Assembly (NCBI GenBank): GCA_964057225.1
Contig: OZ059899.1
Coordinates: 10,912,001-10,976,000 of the forward strand
Origin: Auanema rhodensis
Lineage: Eukaryota; Nematoda; Chromadorea; Rhabditida; Rhabditidae
DNA length: 64,000 bases
Reading direction: 5' to 3'
Under the pieces are notes generated by a model that saw only the letters and a list, made by a program, of their open reading frames with translations, did not search any database and was not told the DNA's origin. Below, piece by piece: positions 1 through 12,159 of this stretch (the stretch's first letter is position 1; each line of letters starts with the position of its first letter). The position numbers were made by a program, and so were the translations under genes.

Positions 1-34
1 TTTGTAACGATAGATCGTAATAGGATATGAATTG

Positions 35-1225
35 CTATAATATGAAAAAATACAAGACATAGTCAGTCGACATACAGACAAGACATTCTGCCTCAGCTTT
101 AATATGGTTAAAATAAAATAGAAGATCGGTTACCAGCCTTCTGGTTGATAGATCATCGGCTTGAAGAGCGGTTAGCTGATCGGCGTAGCTAGAAAAAAAT
201 CCTGCCCTACAAAAAACTGCACGCAAAAACTTTTTCTGTACGTTTTCTATACGAGCTTTGTTTTTGTTATCCTGTGGTGACCATACGACTGATGCGTACT
301 CAAGAATAGGACGAACATAGCAACAAAAAAGTCTAAACATTAAGACCGGGGATATAGAATGAAAACAACGTAGGATAATGCGGCATTTTTGAGCTGCCAA
401 GTTGCTAACATAGTTGATGTGACTACCAAATGATAAGTTTTGGTCTGTTAAAACTCCGAGGTCTTTATAGCTTGATGCTAGAGACAAAGGGAACTCACCG
501 AAAGAAAACGTTTTTTTAATGTTTTGAGATGAGCTATCATCAGAAAACACCATTATTTTAGTTTTGCTTGTGTTGACTCTCATTCCGTTGTTGTTACACC
601 AATCATTAAGAGAATTGAGTGCATTTTGAAGACTTACCCGGTTAGTGCTGTACAGCTTGAGATCGTCAGCAAATAAAGTGGAATGAACGTCATCAGGGAG
701 AAAAGATGTGATGTCGTTGATGTAAAAAAGAAAAAGAAGAGGGCCTAAAACAGTACCTTGAGGAACGCCACACAATAAATTGGTAGAGTTGGAGAGAGAA
801 TTATTGACCAAAACTGAGTAAGATCTGTTTGTGATGAAATTTTTGAGAAATGATAGAAGAGAGCCACGCACACCAATGGAGTGAAGTTTGTGGATCAGTA
901 TAGAGTGATTGATGAGGTCAAATGCTTTTGAGAAATCTATGAATGCAACAAAAACTGGTAAGGTTGAAATGCCAAAGTTGAGAAGAGGAGAGCTTATAAG
1001 ACGCTCAAAAACCTTGGAGAGACTAGGAGTAAGAGATATAGGACGATAATTGGAAGGAGTAGAACGATTGCCGGATTTGAAGATTGGTCGAATCCAAGCT
1101 TTTTTCCAAGCAGGAGGACAGGATGAGGAAACGAGAAGATTGTGAAAAATAAAAGTTTTGTAACGATAGATCGTAATAGGAAATGAATTGCTATAATATG
1201 AAAAAATACAAGACATAGTCAACAT
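35..1225 (-). pseudogene. LINE (non-LTR) reverse transcriptase fragment fused in frame to array sequence
   Basis: The frame is 396 codons long, but only about residues 25-386 come from the LINE; both ends are translated array DNA. RT motifs are clear: YRPISL and KVFERLI (residues about 60-77), FIDFSKAFD (95-103, motif A), GVPQGTVLGPLL (153-164, motif B) and FADD (185-188, catalytic motif C), followed by the thumb region and a C-terminal part typical of Jockey/CR1-like LINEs. Between KVFERLI and FIDFSKAFD there are only about 17 residues where such RTs usually have about 50-60, so an internal in-frame deletion is likely. No endonuclease domain, no ORF1 and no poly-A tail are present. I regard it as a dead internal fragment with a by-chance open frame. 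Confidence 0.85.
66..1153 (-). mobile_element. LINE fragment inserted in an array unit
   Basis: The array sequence runs to position 65 (ending tagtca) and resumes at 1154 (agttttgtaacg). The same ~68-bp array segment lies on both sides: 1-65 (cut by the window edge) and 1154-1221, differing at one base (gatatga versus gaaatga). This is either a long target-site duplication or insertion by repair between two units. The element is truncated at both ends, so ordinary target-primed insertion is not evident. Confidence 0.8.
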
Positions 1226-1376
1226 TGATTTCCAAAAATAGTATCATGTTTGTTTGTTATTCAATTAGAACACTTATTTTTTGATTGTTTTCTTGAAATA
1301 TTCTTTTTTTTTCTTTAACAAAGTTATGACTGAGATCAAAATTTGAACTTACTTTTGAACAATTAAACAGAAATTT

Positions 1377-1382
1377 AAAAAA
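1377..1382 (-). terminator. Pol III terminator of tRNA copy 1 (representative)
   Basis: Six A on the plus strand (T6 on the transcript strand) begin 5 nt past the tRNA 3' end. The same run lies beside nearly every copy. In copies 18, 24 and 27 a G interrupts it, leaving T4. Confidence 0.7.
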
Positions 1383-1386
1383 TATT

Positions 1387-1460
1387 TGCCGCCAGCAGGG
1401 GTCGAACCTGCGACCTTGGGCTTATTAGACCCACGCTCTAACCGACTGAGCTATGGCGGC
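1387..1460 (-). tRNA. tRNA-Ile(AAU), array copy 1 (reference copy)
   Basis: The minus strand folds as a full class I tRNA: acceptor GCCGCCA/TGGCGGC with discriminator A73, D stem GCTC/GAGC, anticodon stem TGGGT/GCCCA, loop CTAATAA with anticodon AAU, 5-nt variable loop, T stem GCAGG/CCTGC and loop TTCGACC. Box A (TAGCTCAGTCGG) and box B (GGTTCGACCCC) fit the Pol III consensus. No intron. In eukaryotes A34 is deaminated to inosine, so it would read AUU, AUC and AUA. The body resembles metazoan tRNA-Ile(AAU), but the acceptor stem does not match those I know. CCA is not encoded. Later copies are compared with this one. Confidence 0.96.
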
Positions 1461-1488
1461 TACGAAAGTACGAAATAACAAAGCGCTG

Positions 1489-1494
1489 ATTATA
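1489..1494 (-). promoter_or_regulatory. TATA-like element upstream of tRNA copy 1 (representative)
   Basis: TATAAT on the minus strand lies 29-34 nt upstream of the tRNA 5' end, the spacing expected for TFIIIB placement. It is conserved in every unit inspected. Confidence 0.55.
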
Positions 1495-2051
1495 GGAAAC
1501 GTGAATGAATGCAGATATTCTCAATTCCGATTCATTAACTAGATCGTGGTCAGCATTTTACAACATTGATAAAATAGAAACTGAGAAAAAACATCAACAA
1601 ATGACACTATTAACTTGGTTTTTTGAACAGCTTTCTTATATTTCTTTTTTCACTATGAGAGAACTTATATTTATTGCTTTTTCAAAATTTTCCATTTTTA
1701 ACATTATACATCTTGACTATCACACATTGAGAACAACAGTTGGCAATGTTGGTTGTCACGTCATATTTCATGCAGTTAGATTTTCAGACACATTAATACC
1801 TTTAACCATTCTTCTAAAGAGTTTTGTAACGATAGATCGTAATAGAATATGAATTGCTATAATATGAAAAAATACAAGACATAGTCAACATTGATTTCCA
1901 AAAATAGTATCATGTTTGCTTGTTATTCAATTAGAACACTTATTTTTTGATTGTTTTCTTGAAATTTTCTTTTTTTTTTTTAACAAAGTTATGACTGAGA
2001 TCAAAATTTGAACTTACTTTTGAACAATTAAACAGAAATTTAAAAAATATT

Positions 2052-2125
2052 TGCCGCCGGCAGGGGTCGAACCTGCGACCTTGGGCTTATTAGACCCACG
2101 CTCTAACCGACTGAGCTATGGCGGC
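2052..2125 (-). tRNA. tRNA-Ile(AAU), copy 2, variant
   Basis: 665 bp after copy 1. U66 is C, giving an A7-C66 mismatch at the base of the acceptor stem. Confidence 0.85.
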
Positions 2126-2717
2126 TACGAAAGTACGAAATAACAAAGCGCTGATTATAGGAAACGTGAATGAATGCAGATATTCTCAATTCCGATTCAT
2201 TAACTAGATCGTGGTCAGCATTTTACAACATTGATAAAATAGAAACTGAGAAAAAAACATCAACAAATAACACTATTAACTTGGTTTTTTAACAGCTTTT
2301 TTATATTTCTTTTTTCACTATGAGAGAACTTATATTTATTGCTTTTTCAAAATTTTCCATTTTTAACATTATACATCTTGACTATCACACATTGAGAACA
2401 ACAGTTGGCAATGTTGGTTGTCACGTCATATTTCATGCAGTTAGATTTTCAGACACATTAATACCTTTGACCATTCTTCTTATGAGTTTTGTAACAATAG
2501 ATCGTAATAGGAAATGAATTGCTATAATATGAAAAAATACAAGACATAGTCAACATTGATTTCCAAAAATAGTATCATGTTTGTTTGTTATTCAATTAGA
2601 ACACTTATTTTTTGATTGTTTTCTTGAAATATTCTTTTTTTTTCTTTAACAAAGTTATGACTGAGATCAAAATTTGAACTTACTTTTGAACAATTAAACA
2701 GAAATTTAAAAAATATT

Positions 2718-2791
2718 TGCCGCCAGCAGGGGTCGAACCTGCGACCTTGGGCTTATTAGACCCACGCTCTAACCGACTGAGCTATGGCGGC
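2718..2791 (-). tRNA. tRNA-Ile(AAU), copy 3
   Basis: Identical to copy 1; spacing 666. Confidence 0.95.
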
Positions 2792-3384
2792 TACGAAAGT
2801 ACGAAATAACAAAGCGCTGATTATAGGAAACGTGAATGAATGCAGATATTCTCAATTCCGATTCATTAACTAGATCGTGGTCAGCATTTTACAACATTGA
2901 TAAAATAGAAACTGAGAAAAAAACATCAACAAATGACACTATTAACTTGGTTTTTTTAACAGCTTTTTTATATTTCTTTTTTCACTATGAGAGAACTTAT
3001 ATTTATTGTTTTTTCAAAATTTTCCATTTTTAACATTATACATCTTGACTATCACACATTGAGAACAACAGTTGGCAATGTTGGTTGTCACGTCATATTT
3101 CATGCAGATAGATTTTCAGACACATTAATACCTTTGACCATTCTTCTTATGAGTTTTGTAACAATAGATCGTAATAGGAAATGAATTGCTATAATATGAA
3201 AAAATACAAGACATAGTCAACATTGATTTCCAAAAATAGTATCATGTTTGTTTGTTATTCAATTAGAACACTTATTTTTTGATTGTTTTCTTGAAATATT
3301 CTTTTTTTTTCTTTAACAAAGTTATGACTGAGATCAAAATTTGAACTTACTTTTGAACAATTAAACAGAAATTTAAAAAATATT

Positions 3385-3458
3385 TGCCGCCAGCAGGGGT
3401 CGAACCTGCGACCTTGGGCTTATTAGACCCACGCTCTAACCGACTGAGCTATGGCGGC
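3385..3458 (-). tRNA. tRNA-Ile(AAU), copy 4
   Basis: Identical to copy 1; spacing 667. Confidence 0.95.
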
Positions 3459-4051
3459 TACGAAAGTACGAAATAACAAAGCGCTGATTATAGGAAACGT
3501 GAATGAATGCAGATATTCTCAATTCCGATTCATTAACTAGATCGTGGTCAGCATTTTACAACATTGATAAAATAGAAACTGAGAAAAAAACATCAACAAA
3601 TGACACTATTAACTTGGTTTTTTTAACAGCTTTTTTATATTTCTTTTTTCACTATGAGAGAACTTATATTTATTGTTTTTTCAAAATTTTCCATTTTTAA
3701 CATTATACATCTTGACTATCACACATTGAGAACAACAGTTGGCAATGTTGGTTGTCACGTCAAGTTTCATGCAGTTAGATTTTCAGACACATTAATACCT
3801 TTGACCATTCTTCTTATGAGTTTTGTAACGATAGATCGTAATAGGAAATGAATTGCTATAATATGAAAAAATACAAGACATAGTCAACATTGATTTCCGA
3901 AAATAGTATCATGTTTGCTTGTTATTCAATTAGAACACTTATTTTTTGATTATTTTCTTGAAATATTCTTTTTTTTTCTTTAACAAAGTTATGACTGAGA
4001 TCAAAATTTGAACTTACTTTTGAACAATTAAACAGAAATTTAAAAAATATT

Positions 4052-4125
4052 TGCCGCCAGCAGGGGTCGAACCTGCGACCTTGGGCTAATTAGACCCACG
4101 CTCTAACCGACTGAGCTATGGCGGC
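4052..4125 (-). tRNA. tRNA-Ile(AAU), copy 5, anticodon-loop variant
   Basis: Spacing 667. A37 next to the anticodon is U (loop CTAATTA). A37 normally carries t6A in tRNAs that read ANN codons, so decoding or charging is probably impaired. Everything else is intact. Confidence 0.8.
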
Positions 4126-4715
4126 TACGAAAGTACGAAATAACAAAGCGCTGATTATAGGAAACGTGAATGAATGCAGATATTCTCAATTCCGATTCAT
4201 TAACTAGATCGTGGTCAGCATTTTACAACATTGATAAAATAGAAACTGAGAAAAAAACATCAACAAATAACACTATTAACTTGGTTTTTTAACAGCTTTT
4301 TTATATTTTTTTTCACTATGAGAGAACTTATATTTATTGCTTTTTCAAAATTTTCCATTTTTAACATTATACATCTTGACTATCACACATTGAGAACAAC
4401 AGTTGGCAATGTTGGTTGTCACGTCATATTTCATGCAGTTAGATTTTCAGACACATTAATACCTTTGACCATTCTTCTTATGAGTTTTGTAACAATAGAT
4501 CGTAATAGGAAATGAATTGCTATAATATGAAAAAATACAAGACATAGTCAACATTGATTTCCAAAAATAGTATCATGTTTGCTTGTTATTCAATTAGAAC
4601 ACTTATTTTTTGATTGTTTTCTTGAAATTTTCTTTTTTTTTTTTTAACAAAGTTATGACTGAGATCAAAATTTGAACTTACTTTTGAACAATTAAACAGA
4701 AATTTAAAAAATATT

Positions 4716-4789
4716 TGCCGCCAGCAGGGGTCGAACCTGCGACCTTGGGCTTATTAGACCCACGCTCTAACCGACTGAGCTATGGCGGC
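4716..4789 (-). tRNA. tRNA-Ile(AAU), copy 6
   Basis: Identical to copy 1; spacing 664. Confidence 0.95.
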
Positions 4790-5382
4790 TACGAAAGTAC
4801 GAAATAACAAAGCGCTGATTATAGGAAACGTGAATGAATGCAGATATTCTCAATTCCGATTCATTAACTAGATCGTGGTCAGCATTTTACAACATTGATA
4901 AAATAGAAACTGAGAAAAAAACATCAACAAATAACACTATTAACTTGGTTTTTTAACAGCTTTTTTATATTTCTTTTTTCACTATGAGAGAACTTATATT
5001 TATTGCTTTTTCAAAATTTTCCATTTTTAACATTAAACATCTTGACTATCACACATTGAGAACAACAGTTGGCAATGTTGGTTGTCACGTCATATTTCAT
5101 GCAGTTAGATTTTCAGACACATTAATACCTTTGACCATTCTTCTTATGAGTTTTGTAACAATAGATCGTAATAGGAAATGAATTGCTATAATATGAAAAA
5201 ATACAAGACATAGTCAACATTGATTTCCAAAAATAGTATCATGTTTGCTTGTTATTCAATTAGAACACTTATTTTTTGATTGTTTTCTTGAAATATTCTT
5301 TTTTTTTTCTTTAACAAAGTTATGACTGAGATCAAAATTTGAACTTACTTTTGAACAATTAAACAGAAATTTAAAAAATATT

Positions 5383-5456
5383 TGCCGCCAGCAGGGGTCG
5401 AACCTGCGACCTTGGGCTTATTAGACCCACGCTCTAACCGACTGAGCTATGGCGGC
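5383..5456 (-). tRNA. tRNA-Ile(AAU), copy 7
   Basis: Identical to copy 1; spacing 667. Confidence 0.95.
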
Positions 5457-6046
5457 TACGAAAGTACGAAATAACAAAGCGCTGATTATAGGAAACGTGA
5501 ATGAATGCAGATATTCTCAATTCCGATTCATTAACTAGATCGTGGTCAGCATTTTACAACATTGATAAAAAAGAAACTGAGAAAAAAACATCAACAAATA
5601 ACACTATTAACTTGGTTTTTTAACAGCTTTTTTATATTTTTTTTCACTATGAGAGAACTTATATTTATTGCTTTTTCAAAATTTTCCATTTTTAACATTA
5701 TACATCTTGACTATCACACATTGAGAACAACAGTTGGCAATGTTGGTTGTCACGTCATATTTCATGCAGTTAGATTTTCAGACACATTAATACCTTTGAC
5801 CATTCTTCTTATGAGTTTTGTAACAATAGATCGTAATAGGAAATGAATTGCTATAATATGAAAAAATACAAGACATAGTCAACATTGATTTCCAAAAATA
5901 GTATCATGTTTGCTTGTTATTCAATTAGAACACTTATTTTTTGATTGTTTTCTTGAAATATTCTTTTTTTTTCTTTAACAAAGTTATGACTGAGATCAAA
6001 ATTTGAACTTACTTTTGAACAATTAAACAGAAATTTAAAAAATATT

Positions 6047-6120
6047 TGCCGCCAGCAGGGGTCGAACCTGCGACCTTGGGCTTATTAGACCCACGCTCTA
6101 ACCGACTGAGCTATGGCGGC
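6047..6120 (-). tRNA. tRNA-Ile(AAU), copy 8
   Basis: Identical to copy 1; spacing 664. Confidence 0.95.
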
Positions 6121-6713
6121 TACGAAAGTACGAAATAACAAAGCGCTGATTATAGGAAACGTGAATGAATGCAGATATTCTCAATTCCGATTCATTAACT
6201 AGATCGTGGTCAGCATTTTACAACATTGATAAAATAGAAACTGAGAAAAAAACATCAACAAATAACACTATTAACTTGGTTTTTTAACAGCTTTTTTATA
6301 TTTCTTTTTTCACTATGAGAGAACTTATATTTATTGCTTTTTCAAAATTTTCCATTTTTAACATTAAACATCTTGACTATCACACATTGAGAACAACAGT
6401 TGGCAATGTTGGTTGTCACGTCATATTTCATGCAGTTAGATTTTCAGACACATTAATACCTTTGACCATTCTTCTTATGAGTTTTGTAACAATAGATCGT
6501 AATAGGAAATGAATTGCTATAATATGAAAAAATACAAGACATAGTCAACATTGATTTCCAAAAATAGTATCATGTTTGCTTGTTATTCAATTAGAACACT
6601 TATTTTTTGATTGTTTTCTTGAAATATTCTTTTTTTTTTCTTTAACAAAGTTATGACTGAGATCAAAATTTGAACTTACTTTTGAACAATTAAACAGAAA
6701 TTTAAAAAATATT

Positions 6714-6787
6714 TGCCGCCAGCAGGGGTCGAACCTGCGACCTTGGGCTTATTAGACCCACGCTCTAACCGACTGAGCTATGGCGGC
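6714..6787 (-). tRNA. tRNA-Ile(AAU), copy 9
   Basis: Identical to copy 1; spacing 667. Confidence 0.95.
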
Positions 6788-7377
6788 TACGAAAGTACGA
6801 AATAACAAAGCGCTGATTATAGGAAACGTGAATGAATGCAGATATTCTCAATTCCGATTCATTAACTAGATCGTGGTCAGCATTTTACAACATTGATAAA
6901 AAAGAAACTGAGAAAAAAACATCAACAAATAACACTATTAACTTGGTTTTTTAACAGCTTTTTTATATTTTTTTTCACTATGAGAGAACTTATATTTATT
7001 GCTTTTTCAAAATTTTCCATTTTTAACATTATACATCTTGACTATCACACATTGAGAACAACAGTTGGCAATGTTGGTTGTCACGTCATATTTCATGCAG
7101 TTAGATTTTCAGACACATTAATACCTTTGACCATTCTTCTTATGAGTTTTGTAACAATAGATCGTAATAGGAAATGAATTGCTATAATATGAAAAAATAC
7201 AAGACATAGTCAACATTGATTTCCAAAAATAGTATCATGTTTGCTTGTTATTCAATTAGAACACTTATTTTTTGATTGTTTTCTTGAAATTTTCTTTTTT
7301 TTTTTTCAACAAAGTTATGACTGAGATCAAAATTTGAACTTACTTTTGAACAATTAAACAGAAATTTAAAAAATATT

Positions 7378-7451
7378 TGCCGCCAGCAGGGGTCGAACCT
7401 GCGACCTTGGGCTTATTAGACCCACGCTCTAACCGACTGAGCTATGGCGGC
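7378..7451 (-). tRNA. tRNA-Ile(AAU), copy 10
   Basis: Identical to copy 1; spacing 664. Confidence 0.95.
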
Positions 7452-8044
7452 TACGAAAGTACGAAATAACAAAGCGCTGATTATAGGAAACGTGAATGAA
7501 TGCAGATATTCTCAATTCCGATTCATTAACTAGATCGTGGTCAGCATTTTACAACATTGATAAAATAGAAACTGAGAAAAAAACATCAACAAATAACACT
7601 ATTAACTTGGTTTTTTAACAGCTTTTTTATATTTCTTTTTTCACTATGAGAGAACTTATATTTATTGCTTTTTCAAAATTTTCCATTTTTAACATTAAAC
7701 ATCTTGACTATCACACATTGAGAACAACAGTTGGCAATGTTGGTTGTCACGTCATATTTCATGCAGTTAGATTTTCAGACACATTAATACCTTTGACCAT
7801 TCTTCTTATGAGTTTTGTAACAATAGATCGTAATAGGAAATGAATTGCTATAATATGAAAAAATACAAGACATAGTCAACATTGATTTCCAAAAATAGTA
7901 TCATGTTTGCTTGTTATTCAATTAGAACACTTATTTTTTGATTGTTTTCTTGAAATATTCTTTTTTTTTTCTTTAACAAAGTTATGACTGAGATCAAAAT
8001 TTGAACTTACTTTTGAACAATTAAACAGAAATTTAAAAAATATT

Positions 8045-8118
8045 TGCCGCTAGCAGGGGTCGAACCTGCGACCTTGGGCTTATTAGACCCACGCTCTAAC
8101 CGACTGAGCTATGGCGGC
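8045..8118 (-). tRNA. tRNA-Ile(AAU), copy 11, variant
   Basis: Spacing 667. G67 is A, giving a C6-A67 mismatch in the acceptor stem. Confidence 0.85.
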
Positions 8119-8708
8119 TACGAAAGTACGAAATAACAAAGCGCTGATTATAGGAAACGTGAATGAATGAGATATTCTCAATTCCGATTCATTAACTAGA
8201 TCGTGGTCAGCATTTTACAACATTGATAAAATAGAAACTGAGAAAAAAACATCAACAAATAACACTATTAACTTGGTTTTTTAACAGCTTTTTTATATTT
8301 TTTTTCACTATGAGAGAACTTATATTTATTGCTTTTTCAAAATTTTCCATTTTTAACATTATACATCTTGACTATCACACATTGAGAACAACAGTTGGCA
8401 ATGTTGGTTGTCACGTCATATTTCATGCAGTTAGATTTTCAGACACATTAATACCTTTGACCATTCTTCTTATGAGTTTTGTAACAATAGATCGTAATAG
8501 GAAATGAATTGCTATAATATGAAAAAATACAAGACATAGTCAACATTGATTTCCAAAAATAGTATCATGTTTGCTTGTTATTCAATTAGAACAATTATTT
8601 TTTGATTGTTTTCTTGAAATATTCTTTTTTTTTTCTTTAACAAAGTTATGACTGAGATCAAAATTTGAACTTACTTTTGAACAATTAAACAGAAATTTAA
8701 AAAATATT

Positions 8709-8782
8709 TGCCGCCAGCAGGGGTCGAACCTGCGACCTTGGGCTTATTAGACCCACGCTCTAACCGACTGAGCTATGGCGGC
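8709..8782 (-). tRNA. tRNA-Ile(AAU), copy 12
   Basis: Identical to copy 1; spacing 664. One change (gtgcg for gtacg) in the 5' flank. Confidence 0.95.
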
Positions 8783-9375
8783 TACGAAAGTGCGAAATAA
8801 CAAAGCGCTGATTATAGGAAACGTGAATGAATGAGATATTCTCAATTCCGATTCATTAACTAGATCGTGGTCAGCATTTTACAACATTGATAAAATAGAA
8901 ACTGAGAAAAAAACATCAACAAATGACACTATTAACTTGGTTTTTTTAACAGCTTTTTTATATTTCTTTTTTCACTATGAGAGAACTTATATTTATTGCT
9001 TTTTCAAAATTTTCCATTTTTAACATTATACATCTTGACTATCACACATTGAGAACAACAGTTGGCAATGTTGGTTGTCACGTCATGTTTCATGCAGTTA
9101 GATTTTCAGACACATTAATACCTTTGACCATTCTTCTTATGAGTTTTGTAACGATAGATCGTAATAGGAAATGAATTGCTATAATATGAAAAAATACAAG
9201 ACATAGTCAACATTGATTTCCCCAAATAGTATCATGTTTGCTTGTTATTCAATTAGAACACTTATTTTTTGATTGTTTTCTTGAAATATTCTTTTTTTTT
9301 TCTTTAACAAAGTTATGACTGAGATCAAAATTTGAACTTACTTTTGAACAATTAAACAGAAATTTAAAAAATATT

Positions 9376-9449
9376 TGCCGCCAGCAGGGGTCGAACCTGC
9401 GACCTTGGGCTTATTAGACCCACGCTCTAACCGACTGAGCTATGGCGGC
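9376..9449 (-). tRNA. tRNA-Ile(AAU), copy 13
   Basis: Identical to copy 1; spacing 667. Confidence 0.95.
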
Positions 9450-10041
9450 TACGAAAGTACGAAATAACAGAGCGCTGATTATAGGAAACGTGAATGAATG
9501 CAGATATTCTCAATTCCGATTCATTAACTAGATCGTGGTCAGCATTTTACAACATTGATAAAATAGAAACTGAGAAAAAAACATCAACAAATAACACTAT
9601 TAACTTGGTTTTTTAACAGCTTTTTTATATTTCTTTTTTCACTATGAGAGAACTTATATTTATTGCTTTTTCAAAATTTTCCATTTTTAACATTATACAT
9701 CTTGACTATCACACATTGAGAACAACAGTTGGCAATGTTGGTTGTCACGTCATATTTCATGCAGTTAGATTTTCAGACACATTAATACCTTTGACCATTC
9801 TTCTTATGAGTTTTGTAACAATAGATCGTAATAGGAAATGAATTGCTATAATATGAAAAAATACAAGACATAGTCAACATTGATTTCCAAAAATAGTATC
9901 ATGTTTGTTTGTTATTCAATTAGAACACTTATTTTTTGATTGTTTTCTTGAAATATTCTTTTTTTTTCTTTAACAAAGTTATGACTGAGATCAAAATTTG
10001 AACTTACTTTTGAACAATTAAACAGAAATTTAAAAAATATT

Positions 10042-10115
10042 TGCCGCCAGCAGGGGTCGAACCTGCGACCTTGGGCTTATTAGACCCACGCTCTAACCGA
10101 CTGAGCTATGGCGGC
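10042..10115 (-). tRNA. tRNA-Ile(AAU), copy 14
   Basis: Identical to copy 1; spacing 666. Confidence 0.95.
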
Positions 10116-10708
10116 TACGAAAGTACGAAATAACAAAGCGCTGATTATAGGAAACGTGAATGAATGCAGATATTCTCAATTCCGATTCATTAACTAGATC
10201 GTGGTCAGCATTTTACAACATTGATAAAATAGAAACTGAGAAAAAAACATCAACAAATAACACTATTAACTTGGTTTTTTAACAGCTTTTTTATATTTCT
10301 TTTTTCACTATGAGAGAACTTATATTTATTGCTTTTTCAAAATTTTCCATTTTTAACATTAAACATCTTGACTATCACACATTGAGAACAACAGTTGGCA
10401 ATGTTGGTTGTCACGTCATATTTCATGCAGTTAGATTTTCAGACACATTAATACCTTTGACCATTCTTCTTATGAGTTTTGTAACAATAGATCGTAATAG
10501 GAAATGAATTGCTATAATATGAAAAAATACAAGACATAGTCAACATTGATTTCCAAAAATAGTATCATGTTTGCTTGTTATTCAATTAGAACAATTATTT
10601 TTTGATTGTTTTCTTGAAATATTCTTTTTTTTTTCTTTAACAAAGTTATGACTGAGATCAAAATTTGAACTTACTTTTGAACAATTAAACAGAAATTTAA
10701 AAAATATT

Positions 10709-10782
10709 TGCCGCCAGCAGGGGTCGAACCTGCGACCTTGGGCTTATTAGACCCACGCTCTAACCGACTGAGCTATGGCGGC
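10709..10782 (-). tRNA. tRNA-Ile(AAU), copy 15
   Basis: Identical to copy 1; spacing 667. Confidence 0.95.
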
Positions 10783-11374
10783 TACGAAAGTACGAAATAA
10801 CAAAGCGCTGATTATAGGAAACGTGAATGAATGAGATATTCTCAATTCCGATTCATTAACTAGATCGTGGTCAGCATTTTACAACATTGATAAAATAGAA
10901 ACTGAGAAAAAAACATCAACAAATGACACTATTAACTTGGTTTTTTTAACAGCTTTTTTATATTTCTTTTTTCACTATGAGAGAACTTATATTTATTGCT
11001 TTTTCAAAATTTTCCATTTTTAACATTATACATCTTGACTATCACACATTGAGAACAACAGTTGGCAATGTTGGTTGTCACGTCATGTTTCATGCAGTTA
11101 GATTTTCAGACACATTAATACCTTTGACCATTCTTCTTATGAGTTTTGTAACGATAGATCGTAATAGGAAATGAATTGCTATAATATGAAAAAATACAAG
11201 ACATAGTCAACATTGATTTCCCCAAATAGTATCATGTTTGCTTGTTATTCAATTAGAACACTTATTTTTTGATTGTTTTCTTGAAATATTCTTTTTTTTT
11301 CTTTAACAAAGTTATGACTGAGATCAAAATTTGAACTTACTTTTGAACAATTAAACAGAAATTTAAAAAATATT

Positions 11375-11448
11375 TGCCGCCAGCAGGGGTCGAACCTGCG
11401 ACCTTGGGCTTATTAGACCCACGCTCTAACCGACTGAGCTATGGCGGC
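11375..11448 (-). tRNA. tRNA-Ile(AAU), copy 16
   Basis: Identical to copy 1; spacing 666. Confidence 0.95.
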
Positions 11449-12041
11449 TACGAAAGTACGAAATAACAAAGCGCTGATTATAGGAAACGTGAATGAATGC
11501 AGATATTCTCAATTCCGATTCATTAACTAGATCGTGGTCAGCATTTTACAACATTGATAAAATAGAAACTGAGAAAAAAACATCAACAAATGACACTATT
11601 AACTTGGTTTTTTTAACAGCTTTTTTATATTTCTTTTTTCACTATGAGAGAACTTATATTTATTGCTTTTTCAAAATTTTCCATTTTTAACATTATACAT
11701 CTTGACTATCACACATTGAGAACAACAGTTGGCAATGTTGGTTGTCACGTCATGTTTCATGCAGTTAGATTTTCAGACACATTAATACCTTTGACCATTC
11801 TTCTCATGAGTTTTGTAACGATAGATCGTAATAGGAAATGAATTGCTATAATATGAAAAAATACAAGACATAGTCAACATTGATTTCCGAAAATAGTATC
11901 ATGTTTGCTTGTTATTCAATTAGAACACTTATTTTTTGATTATTTTCTTGAAATATTCTTTTTTTTTCTTTAACAAAGTTATGACTGAGATCAAAATTTG
12001 AACTTACTTTTGAACAATTAAACAGAAATTTAAAAAATATT

Positions 12042-12115
12042 TGCCGCCAGCAGGGGTCGAACCTGCGACCTTGGGCTTATTAGACCCACGCTCTAACCGA
12101 CTGAGCTATGGCGGC
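12042..12115 (-). tRNA. tRNA-Ile(AAU), copy 17
   Basis: Identical to copy 1; spacing 667. Confidence 0.95.
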
Positions 12116-12159
12116 TACGAAAGTACGAAATAACAAAGCGCTGATTATAGGAAACGTGA

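Larger units (their letters stand above)
4790..8118. repeat. Higher-order dimer repeat, period 1331 bp, 2.5 copies
   Basis: Five units alternate between two subtypes with lengths 667, 664, 667, 664, 667. The odd type has aacattaaacatc in the spacer (near 5031, 6362, 7694); the even type has gataaaaaagaaac (near 5565, 6896). The 1331-bp pair was evidently amplified as a block. Confidence 0.85.
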
